A DNA stretch of 64,000 bases, from assembly GCA_009841255.1 (NCBI GenBank), contig VXMD01000004.1:32870-96869 (forward strand), read 5' to 3'. The notes under the pieces are model-generated. The model was not told the origin of the DNA and searched no databases. It saw only the letters and a program-made list of their open reading frames with translations. Positions 34,493-42,444 of the stretch are shown piece after piece. Within the stretch, counting starts at the first letter, position 1; every line of letters starts with the position of its first letter. A program made the translations under genes and the position numbers. Source of the DNA: Candidatus Poribacteria bacterium. Lineage in GTDB: Bacteria > Poribacteria > WGA-4E > WGA-3G.

Positions 34493-34519
34493 GGATGGTT
34501 CATTATTCGTAGCATTTTT

Positions 34520-34542
34520 GTAGGGCAAACCGCTCATTTGCG
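34520..34542 (+). repeat. GTAG-headed hairpin-like repeat, class E
   Basis: TTTTTGTAGGGCAAACCGC followed by TCATTTGCGG: GTAG head and imperfect GCAAACCG/TTTGCGG pairing. A single copy in the window, so the assignment rests on layout alone. Confidence 0.4.
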
Positions 34543-34586
34543 GACCGATAGAGGTCATCTAACAAGGCGACTTATCACCCATCGGT

Positions 34587-34721
34587 AAAATGTTACACTT
34601 TTCGCCAAATTGTTTTTCCCCCGGAGAAAAATCGAAAAAGAAACGTCTATAAACCCGCACTGTCACTGGGTTTGTTACCGATGCCTTCTGTACACCAAAT
34701 GTTACACTGGTGTAACATTTT
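34587..34721. repeat. 135-bp inverted-repeat-ended element, copy 2
   Basis: Same ends, length and internal palindrome as 33899-34033, with about a dozen base differences. It ends 35 nt before the gene at 34757, and its terminal hairpin plus T-run could terminate transcription from the VOC gene. Confidence 0.75.
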
Positions 34722-34756
34722 TTACCGCTTGTGAATGTCCGATAGGAGTGTAATGA

Positions 34757-35683
34757 ATGAAACAACTCACGCAAGCCGCGTTTCAGAGAGCAAAGAATTT
34801 TATAATGGAGCAGGGGAGAGTAGTGGACCAAAAGCGTTTTGAATTCCATTTTGAAGATGGATCCGCTGATGCCGTTCTCGCCGCGCTATCACCCTATCAA
34901 AACGACGACGGTGGCTTCGGTCACAGTCTGGAGCCCGACATCAGAACGTCTGTTTCGTCTGCGATTGTGACTACAATCGGTTTCCAGCTTCTCAGGGAAA
35001 TCCAGGCACCTGCAAGTGACAGAATGGTACGGAAGGGAATCCAATATTTTATCGACACCTACGACGAATCCCAGCAGGTATGGCACATCGTTCCGCCTGA
35101 AGTGGATGCGGCACCGCACGCCCCGTGGTGGAATTATGAGAATACCACCGGAACTTTCGGTCGATTTCTGGTCAACCCCCGCGCTGAGATTGTCGGCTAT
35201 TTTCACGAATTTAGTGATGGCGTGCCGACGAAATTGTTGAAGGTATTAACAGCCGCCGTTCTGGAGCATCTGGATTCCCTACCCGATGAAATGGAGATGC
35301 ACGATGTCCTCTGTTCCGTCCGGCTCGCCGAGACAGAGACGCTGCCGAATAGCGACAAGATCTGGGCAAAACTCGCCCGAGCGGCGGCACAGGGTGTTGC
35401 CCGGAACGCGGAGCAGTTGACAGGCTATGTTCTCAAACCTCTGTGGCTGGTGCCCTCTCCAGAATCACCGTTAGCTGCCGAGCTCAAGGATGAAGTGGAG
35501 ATGAACTTGGACTTTGAGATCGCACAGCAGAGCGAGGACGGTTCCTGGTCCCCGAATTTCTCCTGGGACGATCAATATCCAGAAGCGTGGCGAACAGCGA
35601 AAAAAGAGTGGCAATCCCGACTCACGGTTGATATCCTGAAAACGTTGGAAGATTTCGGTCGCATTGCGGAAGAAGATCAATAA
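34757..35683 (+). CDS. Terpenoid-cyclase/prenyltransferase toroid-like protein
   Basis: A protein of 308 residues. NDDGGFGHSLEPDIRTS near residue 50 and EDGSWSPNFSWDDQYPEAW near residue 260 are QW-like repeat motifs of the alpha/alpha-toroid proteins (squalene cyclase, prenyltransferase beta). It lacks the DxDD-type catalytic motif that I would expect of a cyclase, so enzymatic activity is doubtful. ATG 34757 has AGGAG 8 nt upstream. It follows the second 135-bp element. Confidence 0.6.
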   Translation: MKQLTQAAFQRAKNFIMEQGRVVDQKRFEFHFEDGSADAVLAALSPYQNDDGGFGHSLEPDIRTSVSSAIVTTIGFQLLREIQAPASDRMVRKGIQYFIDTYDESQQVWHIVPPEVDAAPHAPWWNYENTTGTFGRFLVNPRAEIVGYFHEFSDGVPTKLLKVLTAAVLEHLDSLPDEMEMHDVLCSVRLAETETLPNSDKIWAKLARAAAQGVARNAEQLTGYVLKPLWLVPSPESPLAAELKDEVEMNLDFEIAQQSEDGSWSPNFSWDDQYPEAWRTAKKEWQSRLTVDILKTLEDFGRIAEEDQ

Positions 35684-35710
35684 AACAGACAATTAACCCA
35701 AAATTACCGC

Positions 35711-35739
35711 TTGACATCCTTCCCAATTTCTGATAGAGT
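35711..35739 (+). promoter_or_regulatory. Promoter of the oxidoreductase gene at 35777
   Basis: TTGACA (35711-35716), 17 nt, TAGAGT (35734-35739), ending 37 nt before the GTG start. Confidence 0.6.
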
Positions 35740-35776
35740 AGGGCATGTGATTTAAAAAATGGAAGGAGTAACATAA

Positions 35777-36814
35777 GTGGCACAAGACACAATTCGAGTC
35801 GGTATTATCGGTGCGGGTGGCAACACAACCTCACGACATATTCCTGGACTCCAAGCCATTGATGGCGTTGAAATCGTCGGAGTCTGCAATCGGAGTCAGG
35901 AATCCTCGCAGCGGGTGGCAAACCAGTTCGGTATCCCGAAGACTTACGGCAATTGGCAGGATGCGATCGCCGATGCAGATACCAATGCGATTGTCATTGG
36001 AACATGGCCCTATATGCACTGCCGCGCCACAGTAGCGGCACTTGAGGCGGATAAGCACGTGATGTGTGAGGCGCGGATGGCGATGAACGCCCGAGAAGCA
36101 CATAAGATGCGAGCGGTATCGCGTCAAAAAACACATCTCATCGCGCAGATCGTCCCGTCGCCAATGACGCTGAGAGTCGATAAAACGATACAACGTCTTA
36201 TCGCTGAAGGGTATATCGGGGATGTACTTGCCATTGAAGCACGCGCAGGCGGCGCGTTTCTGGACAGCGAAGCACCCCTCCAGTGGCGACAGAATTTTGA
36301 CCTCAGTGGGCTTAACATCATGAGCATGGGAATCTGGTACGAGGCGTTGATACGGTGGGTCGGAGAAGCGACGCAGATTATGGCGATGGGCAAGACTTTC
36401 GTTAAGATGCGTCCGGATGCTGACGGTGTGATGCGTTCTGTGCGGATTCCTGAACATATCGATGTCGTTGGGGACCTCGCGTGTGGTGCTCAACTCCATC
36501 TACAGGTTTCTAATGTTGCCGGATTAGCAGGCGCACCGGAGGTTTATGTTTTTGGCAGCAACGGAACTTTGCGTTTTTCAGGAAATAGCCTCTACGGTGG
36601 ACAGAAAGGCGATACTGAACTGGCTGAGATCGACATTCCTGATTCAGAGGCTGGTGGGTGGCGCGTCGAGGAAGAATTTGTGAACGCTATCCGTGGTGAA
36701 GAGGTTATCACGCATACCGATTTTGAGACCGGTGTGAAGTACATGGAGTTTACGGACGCAGTCACGCTGAGTATGCTTTCGAGGAAAGCAATTACTTTAC
36801 CGTTGCAAATTTAG
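35777..36814 (+). CDS. Gfo/Idh/MocA family protein lacking the conserved lysine
   Basis: A protein of 345 residues. The Rossmann start is GIIGAGGNTTSRHIPGLQ and the fold is clear throughout. At the position of the family's EKP motif it reads CEARMAMNAREAH, so the lysine that normally contacts nicotinamide and substrate is replaced. It may act on an unusual substrate or be non-catalytic. The start is GTG 35777 with AAGGAG 8 nt upstream. The ferritin-like gene follows after 43 nt, possibly in the same transcript. Confidence 0.88.
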   Translation: MAQDTIRVGIIGAGGNTTSRHIPGLQAIDGVEIVGVCNRSQESSQRVANQFGIPKTYGNWQDAIADADTNAIVIGTWPYMHCRATVAALEADKHVMCEARMAMNAREAHKMRAVSRQKTHLIAQIVPSPMTLRVDKTIQRLIAEGYIGDVLAIEARAGGAFLDSEAPLQWRQNFDLSGLNIMSMGIWYEALIRWVGEATQIMAMGKTFVKMRPDADGVMRSVRIPEHIDVVGDLACGAQLHLQVSNVAGLAGAPEVYVFGSNGTLRFSGNSLYGGQKGDTELAEIDIPDSEAGGWRVEEEFVNAIRGEEVITHTDFETGVKYMEFTDAVTLSMLSRKAITLPLQI

Positions 36815-36857
36815 TTATGGCGTATCGGCGTGTTTGCTACTTTGGAAGGAGAGACCT

Positions 36858-37400
36858 TTGACACTCGGAGAGCTCTTTAATCTTTGTCAGGATATTGAAC
36901 TACGGCAAGCAAAACTCTATGCCTCTCTCTCGTTGCTTTTGGGAAGTGTTGACGAACGGATCGCGCGATTTTGGGAGCAGATGAGCACTGAAGAGTGGCA
37001 GCACTATATTCTCGTGGATTTCGGGCGTTCTTTGTGTATTGACGCTTTTGGAATCGATGCGCCTGTGACGGAGTTATCGGATGTCCCTGTTCAGCAAATT
37101 ACGGACGCACTGGATGCGCACGAACGAAAGGTCGATAGTGGAGAGATTTCGCTCGATGAGGCCTTCGAGATTGCGATTGCAATTGAAGGCAGTGAGGCGG
37201 ATGCTATCTATATGTACCTCCTCTCTATCATGAGAAAGGCAATTGAGCAAAGCGATCAACCGTATCTGATTGATAGGATTGTGCAGGTGGAGAAGGACAT
37301 GGTGTCACACGTAGATGGGTTGGTTAAGGCGACACAGCGGTTTGCGAAGGATAACGACCTAATTCGGAAAGCGCATCGTCTAAAAGCAGAGCACGGCTAA
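36858..37400 (+). CDS. Rubrerythrin/ferritin-like diiron protein
   Basis: A four-helix protein of 180 residues. Helix motifs carry paired acidic and histidine ligands: DIELRQAKLY, STEEWQHYIL, AIEGSEADAIY and VEKDMVSHVDGL. This suggests a diiron site for peroxide reduction or iron handling. No rubredoxin domain is present. I start at TTG 36858, with AAGGAG 6 nt upstream; the ORF's earlier TTG at 36834 would translate that ribosome-binding site. Confidence 0.75.
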   Translation: MTLGELFNLCQDIELRQAKLYASLSLLLGSVDERIARFWEQMSTEEWQHYILVDFGRSLCIDAFGIDAPVTELSDVPVQQITDALDAHERKVDSGEISLDEAFEIAIAIEGSEADAIYMYLLSIMRKAIEQSDQPYLIDRIVQVEKDMVSHVDGLVKATQRFAKDNDLIRKAHRLKAEHG

Positions 37401-37482
37401 ACTATGGGAGAGATTTATAACCTCGATGCCGTTTTCGGCTAAGTTGTGGGAGAGGTTTGTAACCTCGATACCATTTTCAAGA
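37399..37482. repeat. Two tandem 42-bp repeats
   Basis: AACTATGGGAGAGATTTATAACCTCGATG and the following bases, split here as AACTATGGGAGAG and ATTTATAACCTCGATG, recur at 37441 as AAGTTGTGGGAGAGG and TTTGTAACCTCGATA. The second copy forms a GAGGTT/AACCTC hairpin headed by GTGG, again resembling a REP unit. It lies between convergent genes and touches the end of the CDF gene. Confidence 0.65.
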
Positions 37483-38424
37483 GTGCTGTGCGTTGCACAA
37501 AAGATTTCCTGCTTGGGCACAAGCGACCTGTTCAAGTTGCAGTGTGGTGTGGCTGATACCGAAATGCGTTTGCAATTCGGCATTGATCTGTTCAATGATC
37601 CGGTCAGGAGCTAAAGTGGTATTTTCGTCAACCACAACATGCGCGCTCAGCGCAGAATAGTTAGAACAGAGCGACCAGATGTGCATATCGTGGACATCTT
37701 TGACCGGTTCTAAATTGCAAAGATGTGTGGCAACGGTGTGTGCGTCTGCGTTTCGAGGTGAGTTTTCAAGCAAGATATGCACCGATTCTCTCGTCACGTT
37801 CACCGCCCCAACAAGAATAATTCCACCGATAAGGAAACTCAGCAACGCGTCAATCGGGTGCCATCCCGTCCAGAAGATAATCGCGCCTCCGACAACCACC
37901 GCCACTGAGGAGAGGGTATCCCCTATCACATGGAGCATCGCACTCCGGACGTTGAGGTTTCCGGGACTCTCACCGTGCAGTTGCCATAAGATGATGAGAT
38001 TCCCTACGAATCCGAGGCATGCGACAACAAACATCCCCGTTACTTTTATTTCTGTCGGTGACATGTACCGGTGGTAGGCTTCGTAGAAAATCCAGCCGGA
38101 GATTCCGATGAGCGACACGCCGTTGACAAAAGCGGCGAAAACCTCTGCGCGATGATACCCGTAAGTCCGAGAGGAGGTAGCGGGACGCGTGGAGAGATAA
38201 ATTGCCAGCCAACTAATCAGCAGCGAAAAAACATCTGACAGGACATGCACCGCGTCGCTTAACAGGGCAAGGCTGCCTGACCAGATGCCGCCAATGAGTT
38301 CGCCGAGGAAGACGCAAAACGTGATGAGCACAGCAAACTTGAATTTCTTCTGGAGATGTATTTGATGGCTGTGTGCATGCCCATCGCCATGAGGGTGGTG
38401 ATGGTCGTGACCGTGATTGTGCAC
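37477..38424 (-). CDS. Cation diffusion facilitator (Zn/Co/Cd efflux), CzcD-like
   Basis: A protein of 315 residues. The His-rich N-terminus HNHGHDHHHPHGDGHAHSHQ is typical. Six helices follow; TM2 SDAVHVLSD and TM5 HVIGDTLSS provide the HD-HD type metal site, and the C-terminal domain is the ferredoxin-like dimerisation fold. It exports zinc or similar divalent metals from the cytoplasm in exchange for protons. The start is GTG 38424 with GGGAG close upstream. Monocistronic. Confidence 0.93.
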   Translation of the reverse strand: MHNHGHDHHHPHGDGHAHSHQIHLQKKFKFAVLITFCVFLGELIGGIWSGSLALLSDAVHVLSDVFSLLISWLAIYLSTRPATSSRTYGYHRAEVFAAFVNGVSLIGISGWIFYEAYHRYMSPTEIKVTGMFVVACLGFVGNLIILWQLHGESPGNLNVRSAMLHVIGDTLSSVAVVVGGAIIFWTGWHPIDALLSFLIGGIILVGAVNVTRESVHILLENSPRNADAHTVATHLCNLEPVKDVHDMHIWSLCSNYSALSAHVVVDENTTLAPDRIIEQINAELQTHFGISHTTLQLEQVACAQAGNLLCNAQHS

Positions 38425-38492
38425 AGCGTCTCCCTTAAGGGTAACGGAGCTGAGGTATGGAGACCTCGTCCTACAATGCGGGTTCGTTTGCT

Positions 38493-38804
38493 CTAATCGG
38501 TGGACGTGCTCTTGGATTCGCTACTCGTATCGGTTTTCTTTTCTTTTTTCTCGCTTTTGTCCGATGAAGTGCTTTTGTCTGATGACTCGCCTTTGTCCTT
38601 CTTCGCTGATTCTTTGTAGCCGTCACTTCGGTAGTCAGTAATATAGAAGCCGGAGCCTTTGAAAATCAATCCTGCACCTGCTCCGATGAGCCGCTTCACT
38701 TTACCACTGCATTCTGGACATTCCTCGATTGCGGGGGCGGTAATGCCCTGAAACCGCTCGAATCGGTTGTCGCACGCGAGACATTTATACTCGTATGTGG
38801 GCAT
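38493..38804 (-). CDS. FmdB-type zinc ribbon protein
   Basis: A protein of 103 residues. MPTYEYKCLACDNRFE and CPECSGKVKRLIG form the FmdB/CxxC-CxxC zinc ribbon. GFYITDYRS follows, and then a low-complexity Ser/Lys/Asp tail of about 40 residues. The family is thought to be regulatory; its target is unknown. ATG 38804 has a strong AAAGGAGG site. Confidence 0.9.
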   Translation of the reverse strand: MPTYEYKCLACDNRFERFQGITAPAIEECPECSGKVKRLIGAGAGLIFKGSGFYITDYRSDGYKESAKKDKGESSDKSTSSDKSEKKEKKTDTSSESKSTSTD

Positions 38805-38838
38805 ATAGGGTTATCCTCCTTTTTGATGTGTTTTGCAA

Positions 38839-38861
38839 GTAGGAGCGAGTTTCACTCGCGA
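38839..38861 (+). repeat. GTAG-headed hairpin repeat, class A, isolated copy
   Basis: GTAGGAGCGAG, TTTCA, CTCGCGA: the unit of the cluster at 7115-7258. It sits between divergent genes, upstream of the zinc ribbon gene, next to an ACCGCAAGG remnant of the PQG-type repeat. Confidence 0.8.
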
Positions 38862-38909
38862 CGCCTTGCGGTTTCTGATGCACTATGCTCTATTGCAGTA
38901 AAAAGTTTG

Positions 38910-38938
38910 TTGATAAAAAGAACGTATTCTGATAAATT
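38910..38938 (+). promoter_or_regulatory. Promoter of the sugar-binding protein gene
   Basis: TTGATA (38910-38915), 17 nt, TAAATT (38933-38938), about 50 nt before ATG 38990. Confidence 0.5.
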
Positions 38939-38989
38939 TTAATCGTTACACCTGCAAAAGTCAAGTAATTTTTCTGATCGGAGTTTTTT

Positions 38990-40348
38990 ATGTTTCGCCT
39001 TCCTATTGATTCTGAGAGTTTCCCGCTCGGCAAGGGACCGATGGTCATGCTCATTCTGTTTCTTGTCTCTACACTTTTCATCTTCGGGCGTTCCGAGGAG
39101 GCGGGTGAGAAACTCGAATTCTGGATTTTCGCCAACACCCACTATGAAGAATACCAAGCACGCGTGCCTATCTTTGAGGCCCAGAATCCAGGAGTTAACG
39201 TCCAACTCATCAATTTCGGTGGCACGATGCATGATAAACTCCTCGCCGCGATGTTGTCCAATTTCGGGGCACCGGATCTTGTTGAGGTTGAGATTACATC
39301 CATCGGTCGGTTCCTCAAAGGCGCAATTGACGAAGTCGGTTTTGTGGATCTCCGCCCACGTTTAGAGAGCGAAGGGTGGATGGAGAAGTTGGTCGTGAGT
39401 CGGTTCACACCTTGGTCCTACCGGGGTCGGATTTACGGTATCCCACACGATTTACATCCTGTCGTGTTGCTCTATCGAGATGATCTCTTTAAAGCCGCCG
39501 GTGTTGAGATGACAGAGATTGAAACATGGGATGACTTCATCGCTGCCGGAAAGAAAGCGACCCGCGATCTTGATGGGGATGGTAGGATTGACCAGTACGC
39601 AATCGTGTTGGACCGGCGCACTGAGAGCGACTATTTCAGTCTACTCCTTCAGCAGGGCGGCGGGTTTTTCGACGAAGAGGGTAACGTCATTATCGACAGT
39701 GAACTCGCGATTAAAACGTTGGAATTTTTCACGGCATTGTTCAATGAACATAAAATTGCCACGCCAGTATACGGCACATGGCACGGCGATCCGAGTAATT
39801 TCGCCGCGATGCAAGACGGCAAGATTCTTTCTATCCTGTCCCCGGATTGGTACGTCGGTATTCTCAAAAGTCAGGTGCCGCAGATGTCTGGTAAATGGAA
39901 GGCGGTAAGCATGCCGGCGTGGCACCCTGGTGGTAGACGGACCACGACGCGCGGGGGAACGATGATCGGAATTACGAAGCAGTGCGAGAATCCGGATCTC
40001 GCGTGGGAAGTACTCAAGTTTACCTATTTTGACAGATCCGGGCTTGTCAACCGATACGAGACGACCCGAATTATTCCGCCCCTCAAATCGGCATGGGATG
40101 CCCCTATCTTTAAGGAACCCGATGTCTATCTGGGAGGACAACCGCTTGGGGAGTTGTTGATTGAAATGGCACCCGATATGCCGCCACGCTATCAGAATCC
40201 CTACTGGTCAGAAGGCGCAGATCTGCTCAACGACGCGATTTTCGCCGCTGTCACCGAGAAACAGACACCGAGAGAAGCGTTAACCGATTTGGCACAGAAG
40301 GTCCGAGCACTGATTGCTAAGGACAGAGGCAGATGGGGAGACCTGTAA
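38990..40348 (+). CDS. ABC transporter extracellular sugar-binding protein (family 1)
   Basis: A protein of 452 residues with an N-terminal hydrophobic segment (MVMLILFLVSTLFIFG) and no lipobox cysteine, so it may be membrane-anchored or signal-cleaved. LEFWIFANTHYEEYQARVPIFEAQNPGVNV is the entry to the family 1 fold (LEFWIFANTHYEE then YQARVPIFEAQNPGVNV), with YGIPHDLHPVVLLYRDDLF and TTRGGTMIGI further on. A calcium-type loop DLDGDGRID is visible near residue 195. It binds an oligosaccharide or polyol. CGGAG precedes ATG 38990. The permease follows after tandem repeats. Confidence 0.9.
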   Translation: MFRLPIDSESFPLGKGPMVMLILFLVSTLFIFGRSEEAGEKLEFWIFANTHYEEYQARVPIFEAQNPGVNVQLINFGGTMHDKLLAAMLSNFGAPDLVEVEITSIGRFLKGAIDEVGFVDLRPRLESEGWMEKLVVSRFTPWSYRGRIYGIPHDLHPVVLLYRDDLFKAAGVEMTEIETWDDFIAAGKKATRDLDGDGRIDQYAIVLDRRTESDYFSLLLQQGGGFFDEEGNVIIDSELAIKTLEFFTALFNEHKIATPVYGTWHGDPSNFAAMQDGKILSILSPDWYVGILKSQVPQMSGKWKAVSMPAWHPGGRRTTTRGGTMIGITKQCENPDLAWEVLKFTYFDRSGLVNRYETTRIIPPLKSAWDAPIFKEPDVYLGGQPLGELLIEMAPDMPPRYQNPYWSEGADLLNDAIFAAVTEKQTPREALTDLAQKVRALIAKDRGRWGDL

Positions 40349-40406
40349 CTATCTCAAGCAGCATTAACTAAAGAAATCAGTGTTAAAGAATTACACAGAA
40401 AACGCA

Positions 40407-40575
40407 GCCTGTAACGAAGTGGAAGGCGGATATACGGAGGTACACGTGAAGAAACCAACTGCCTCACCGAACCGCAAGGAATCATTAAAAACCTGAAACG
40501 GAGTGGAAGGCGGATATACGGAGGTACACGTGAAAACTTCAACTGACCTCACCGAACCGCAAGGAATCATTAAAA
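40407..40575 (+). repeat. Two tandem PQG-type repeats (about 84 bp each)
   Basis: Each unit reads GGAAGGCGGATATACGGAGG, then TACAC, GTG, and after about 20 nt ACCGAACCGCAAGGAATC and ATTAAAA. Units begin near 40407 and 40491. Each has GGAGG 5 nt before a GTG. The first unit lacks one base, which changes its peptide frame; the second keeps the LTEPQGIIKRI frame also seen at 17508. Confidence 0.88.
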
Positions 40576-40583
40576 GAATATGA
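40530..40583 (+). CDS. Candidate 17-residue leader peptide overlapping the permease start
   Basis: GTG 40530 with GGAGG 5 nt upstream opens MKTSTDLTEPQGIIKRI. Its stop TGA shares bases with the permease ATG (ATGA, 40580-40583), the usual arrangement for translational coupling. The permease ATG itself has only AAGGA about 15 nt upstream. I infer that ribosomes enter through the repeat and re-initiate at the permease. Confidence 0.4.
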   Translation: MKTSTDLTEPQGIIKRI

Positions 40584-41479
40584 AGAGGAAACGCACAGAG
40601 AACTTGCTCTGGAATCAGCAACAGAAAATCGCTCCCTATCTTTTTATTGCCCCGTTCTACCTACTTTTCGTCATTTTTATGGGCTATCCACTCATTTCCT
40701 CACTCGTGATGAGTCTCTATGAAATGCGTGGATTTCAAAGTCGGATATTTGTTGGCATCGGTAACTTCACGGATCTGTTTCGCGACCCAATTTTTTGGAA
40801 ATCGCTACGAAACACTGCCTATTTCGCCGCAGGGACCCTCACGCTCCAATTACCGATTGCTCTGCTGTTAGCGATTCTCCTCAATTCCAAGTTCGTCAAA
40901 GGGAAGAATATCCTAAGGCTCGCCTTTTTCGCACCCGTCCTTGTCGCCGGTGTCTTCGTCGCCATTATTTTTAACCTCGTCTACGACCAGCGGGCGGGTT
41001 TAGTCAACCAAGAATTTGTGCTTTTTGGTAAAGAGATCGGTTGGCTGAATGAGGAGAAATATGTAATGCCCGCAGTCATTCTAACCGGCGTCTGGCAGTG
41101 GGCAGGATTCAATATGATCTATTTTTTAGCAGGCTTACAAGGTATCCGACAGGAGTTGTATGAAGCGGCAGCCGTCGACGGTGCGAACTGGTGGCAGGCG
41201 TTCATCCATGTCACACTCCCATCCTTGCGACCCGTGATAGCCTTCGTTTTCGTCGTTTCGATGATAGGCTCGCTCCAGCTCTTCGACCTTCCGTTCATTT
41301 TGACGAACGGTGGTGAACCTGCGGATGCAGGCTCAACGATCGTCATGTATCTTTACAAAAACGGATTTCAGTTCATGCGTCTCGGCTATGCAGCGACGAT
41401 CGGCTGGGTGCTGTTTTTCATTATCGCCGTTATTTCAATCGTTCAGTTAAAATTGCTCGGTATTTTCCGAGACGAGTAG
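40580..41479 (+). CDS. ABC sugar transporter permease, MalF/UgpA-like
   Basis: A protein of 299 residues with six helices; IAPFYLLFVIFMGYPLISSLVMS opens the family fold (IAPFYLLFVIF then MGYPLISSLVMS), and the EAA loop is EAAAVDGANWWQAFIHVTLP. It pairs with the binding protein upstream. The expected second permease (MalG-like) and ATPase are not here; hisA follows instead. They may lie elsewhere, or a shared ATPase may be used. Translation is probably coupled to a repeat-encoded leader. Confidence 0.92.
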   Translation: MKRKRTENLLWNQQQKIAPYLFIAPFYLLFVIFMGYPLISSLVMSLYEMRGFQSRIFVGIGNFTDLFRDPIFWKSLRNTAYFAAGTLTLQLPIALLLAILLNSKFVKGKNILRLAFFAPVLVAGVFVAIIFNLVYDQRAGLVNQEFVLFGKEIGWLNEEKYVMPAVILTGVWQWAGFNMIYFLAGLQGIRQELYEAAAVDGANWWQAFIHVTLPSLRPVIAFVFVVSMIGSLQLFDLPFILTNGGEPADAGSTIVMYLYKNGFQFMRLGYAATIGWVLFFIIAVISIVQLKLLGIFRDE

Positions 41480-41499
41480 CGGTGCGTTAACTATCTAAC

Positions 41500-41712
41500 C
41501 CTATTGACCGAACCGCAAGGTAAAAGTGGTAGTCGGTTGTCAGTTATCAGTAAAGAGGTGTTCATTAGTCGCAAAATCGTAGCCTGCAACAACGGCGCAG
41601 GGTTTTTGCTTGGGTGTTTCTGCAGGGCTACGGAAAGGCACGTTGGTGTTCAAACCTAACTGACCGAACCGCAAGGTCAGATTAAAAATCCGCAAGGAAA
41701 GTTAAAAATATG
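41500..41712 (+). repeat. PQG-type repeat fragments and a GTAG hairpin upstream of hisA
   Basis: TTGACCGAACCGCAAGG at 41505, GTAGCCTGC with GCGCAGG at 41579-41601 (a 5-bp stem), and ACTGACCGAACCGCAAGG with ATTAAAAAT at about 41659-41690, followed by a shorter CCGCAAGGAAAGTTAAAAAT that runs into the hisA ATG at 41710. The 230-nt gap holds no gene. Confidence 0.65.
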
Positions 41713-42417
41713 GAGATATTACCCGCAATTGATTTACGCGGTGGCAAGTGTGTAAATTTAGTACAAGGGATCGCGTCGCAGGAGACGATCTTTTCAGATG
41801 CCCCTGTCGAAATGGCATTACGATGGCAAACCGAGGGCGCAGAATACTTGCACCTCGTGGATCTGGACGGCGCGTTTCAGGGTGAATCAGCGAACCTCCA
41901 TATCGTCAGTGAAATCGTATCTGCGCTGGATATTCCTGTCCAGCTTGGCGGCGGTATTCGCAGTATGGCGCAATTAGAAGCGGTTCTGGCGTTAGGCGTG
42001 GATCGCGCCATCTTAGGCACGATTGCGCTCAAACAACCGAGTTTAGTGAAACAAGCGTGCGCCGAATACGGTGCGCGTGTTGCCGTCGGTATTGACGCGC
42101 GAGATGGAAAGGTCGCCACGGACGGATGGTTAGAGGTCTCCCAAAAATCCGCCGTCGAATTTGCCGTAGAGTTGTCGGAAGTCCAAACGCTTATCTACAC
42201 CGATATCAAGAGCGACGGCATGCTCAAAGGACCGAATGTTGATGCCACAGCTGATATTATCGATGCCGTATCTGCGGATGTGATTGCTTCGGGTGGGGTC
42301 ACGTTGCTTACGGATGTTGCGGCTTTGAATCAGATCGGTGCCAGCGGCGCGATTATCGGGCGCGCTTTGTATACCGGTGACCTCGCGCTCTCAGATGCGA
42401 TTGCTACCGCGCGTTAG
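41710..42417 (+). CDS. hisA: Phosphoribosylformimino-AICAR isomerase
   Basis: A TIM-barrel isomerase of 235 residues for the fourth step of histidine synthesis. ILPAIDLRGGKCVNLVQG contains the catalytic Asp8, GGGIRS and SGGVT the two phosphate-binding loops, and YTDIKSDGMLKGPN the second catalytic aspartate region. No other his gene is in the window, so it is detached from any his operon. The ATG directly follows a repeat-derived CCGCAAGG and ATTAAAAA sequence. Confidence 0.94.
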   Translation: MEILPAIDLRGGKCVNLVQGIASQETIFSDAPVEMALRWQTEGAEYLHLVDLDGAFQGESANLHIVSEIVSALDIPVQLGGGIRSMAQLEAVLALGVDRAILGTIALKQPSLVKQACAEYGARVAVGIDARDGKVATDGWLEVSQKSAVEFAVELSEVQTLIYTDIKSDGMLKGPNVDATADIIDAVSADVIASGGVTLLTDVAALNQIGASGAIIGRALYTGDLALSDAIATAR

Positions 42418-42444
42418 AGAAACATAACTTGGGTAGATATAGTA

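Noticed and set aside
35831..36499. 222-codon minus-strand frame opposite the oxidoreductase
   Set aside because: It is antisense to a clear Gfo/Idh/MocA gene, with composition-driven openness and no motif.
40354..40621. Two minus-strand frames of 62 and 76 codons
   Set aside because: They are antisense translations of the tandem PQG-type repeats; repeated CGSVR and VYPPST strings reflect the repeat, not a protein.
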